A stretch of DNA of 64,000 nt from Progne subis subis. Its lineage: Eukaryota > Chordata > Aves > Passeriformes > Hirundinidae. Positions 62,301-64,000 of the stretch are shown here, one piece after another. Below the pieces are notes generated by a model. That model did not search any database. It was not told the DNA's origin and was given only the letters and a program-made list of their open reading frames with translations. How positions within the stretch are numbered: the stretch's first letter is position 1; each line of letters begins with the position of its first letter. The DNA lies in NCBI GenBank assembly GCA_022316685.1, contig JAKJHU010000061.1:4153709-4217708 (forward strand). Direction: 5' to 3'. The position numbers and the translations under genes were made by a program.

Positions 62301-64000
62301 CTTCACGGGCCTTTTTCCAAACAACCTGTGCGTGATAGTAAAGAAAAATAAACTTTAATTCGTGGTGTGCTGGGCAGAGGCTGGGAATCACCAAAGTTGA
62401 ACGTGCTGGGAACTGGCCTCCATCAGCAGGAGCACCAAACCCAGCAAATCCCTGCGGGTGCATTTGGAGGGCGCAGACACCGCCCAGAGTGGTCATTTTT
62501 TACACCAAAATGTTGGATTTTGATGGTGCAGCAAAACTGCCAAGAAGGACACTGTGCCACGTAAGACACCCAAAGCATCACTCTGGAAGTCACTGTGGTT
62601 TCATATGATCTTTTTACGTGAGCTCTTTGCCTTGTTTCTTCTAAAGCAGAAATCGCTTGCCTGAGGAGTGTGGTCTGTCTCGGAGGCTGAGATCCATCCA
62701 TGGTGTTTGGTAAAATTCATGGGAGCATCTGCAACTGTATCTGCTGATTTTAGCTGTTCTTTCCTGGTTATCCTGTATTTAATGAGAGGGATTTTTTTTT
62801 TTATTTTTTTTTTTTTATTTTTTTTTTTTATTTTTTACAGAGATGAAATTTCAGGTTTATCTGAAGCAAAGAAGCAAGTGCTTGTGAAATGTGTTCGTTC
62901 CTCCCCATGAGAGCTGGGTTCAAGACTTAGAGATTATTGAAACAGTTTTCACTCCTTCAGCTTGGAGCATTCCCACAGGATTTTTAACCCCTGAGCACGT
63001 TCCCTTTCACCAGCAGGGATTGCAGTAGTCTGCAATGGCTTTTCCTCCTTCGGTGCAGAAGTTAAAGATGAGTTTATAGCGCGATTGCATTGAGATTTCG
63101 GAACTGTGCTGCAAAAATCGACGTTGCTGTGCTCTAACCTGCCTGGAGATTACAGGCAAATAACACCTGATGAACATCCCAAACCTTAGATGATATATTG
63201 AGCGCCAGTGTATTTTGATTAAGCTGCTCTGAAATTATTCCCAAAAGATGCAAACCTCGGCTTAGCTGCAACTCTTACCCACAGTCTTTAAAGAACATTC
63301 TGAAACCTTTTTTGCTAAACGATCTGCTCAGTTGCTACCAAGTTTTACCCAATATTCAAATGACCCTTCTTCCTTTTCAACCCTTGCCAAGCTGAGGTTA
63401 TTAAGAAAGAGATACAAATTAAAAGGATTAAAAATGCAACTCTAATTAAACACATATGAGCAGTTAAAAGTCGGCTCTGCCCTGGTTATCTGCGCGCACA
63501 GAAATATCACACACGACTTTAAAACAGCCCAAGTCCCCATCAGGAGCTTGCTGAAGGCACCACAGGTGTAATAACACAGCGTGAGCCTTCTCTGCAGCTT
63601 CTTCTGGGGAAGTCTGGAAATATTTCTTTAAAAATGAGATGAACCCAAGCTGAGGGTGAGAGGAAGGAGAGGAGCATTCTCCACTCGAATCCTCCGTGAA
63701 CTTGAGCTCCATCCCCTCATCCGTGGAGAAGAGTTCTGGATGTCCCCAAAAGCTGTGACTGTCCAAGCAGACCTGGGCTTTCTTTGCAGAAGAATGTGCA
63801 AGGAAAATGTATCCAGCCACGTTTGCTTTCCATGGCAGAAGGGAGTTGGGATCCCTTCGATGAGCACCCAAACAAGCCCTTGAAGACACATAATCACCCA
63901 ACAGCATCTGTGATCACAGCTCGGCGTTTTAAAGGATTAGGGGGGGATTAGGACGTTTGTAAATTCCTCACCAACCTTTTGTGCAGGCAGGATGGAATAT
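59345..64000. other. Intergenic to the window end, no gene recognised
   Basis: Contains a poly(A) tract (60310-60332), T-rich simple sequence (62790-62836) and otherwise unique DNA. Open frames of 128 codons (61580-61966, -) and 147 codons (63464-63907, -) are the longest not caused by repeats; I recognise no domain in either. By synteny the next gene to the right should be TFAP2C, but none of its exons is visible. Confidence 0.45.

Overview
The window is vertebrate nuclear DNA, almost certainly from a bird and probably a songbird. Genes are split by GT-AG introns, CpG islands and AATAAA signals are present, and at least eleven CR1 LINE 3' fragments carry the typical bird tail (ATTCTGTGATTCTGTG-like). 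There are no bacterial features. The gene order CSTF1 > CASS4 > RTF2, with GCNT7 antisense inside an RTF2 intron, matches the order I know from human chromosome 20q13 between AURKA and TFAP2C. Neither of those flanking genes is visible here.

Layout: 1-347 is CSTF1 intron 1 and 5' leader. CSTF1 (348-6009, +) has five coding exons that join to 431 aa, the human length; its 3' UTR probably ends near 7235. 7.2-12.3 kb is a spacer with two CR1 pieces and paired poly(A) tracts. CASS4 (12296-27137, +) has six coding exons: a 12-nt first exon, a GC-rich SH3 exon, three YxxP substrate-domain exons and a C-terminal exon, giving 809 aa. Its 3' UTR holds thirteen copies of a 58/59-bp repeat. A CpG-island promoter with an RFX X-box and three ETS sites precedes RTF2 (29370-53501, +; nine coding exons, 306 codons plus stop if one missing base in exon 2 is allowed for). 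RTF2 intron 5 (15.8 kb) contains GCNT7 (40259-37802, -; three coding exons, 432 aa) with its own CpG-rich promoter near 44.2-44.6 kb. From about 53.95 kb to the end I recognise no gene, only a CR1 piece, a good CTCF-like motif and a G-rich minisatellite.

The genes do not form a pathway. CSTF1 is a pre-mRNA 3'-end processing subunit, CASS4 a focal-adhesion scaffold, RTF2 a replication-fork protein and GCNT7 a predicted Golgi glycosyltransferase. They are linked by conserved synteny.

The unusual content is the number of tandem arrays: 51 bp in CSTF1 intron 3, 71 bp in CASS4 intron 1, 58/59 bp in the CASS4 3' UTR, (CCTTC)n in RTF2 intron 6, 30 bp in RTF2 intron 8, and a GGGGACAGA-type array at 59.07-59.34 kb. 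The other main anomaly is the single-base frameshift in RTF2 exon 2. I found no convincing new multi-gene system. All homology statements come from remembered protein families, not a search.
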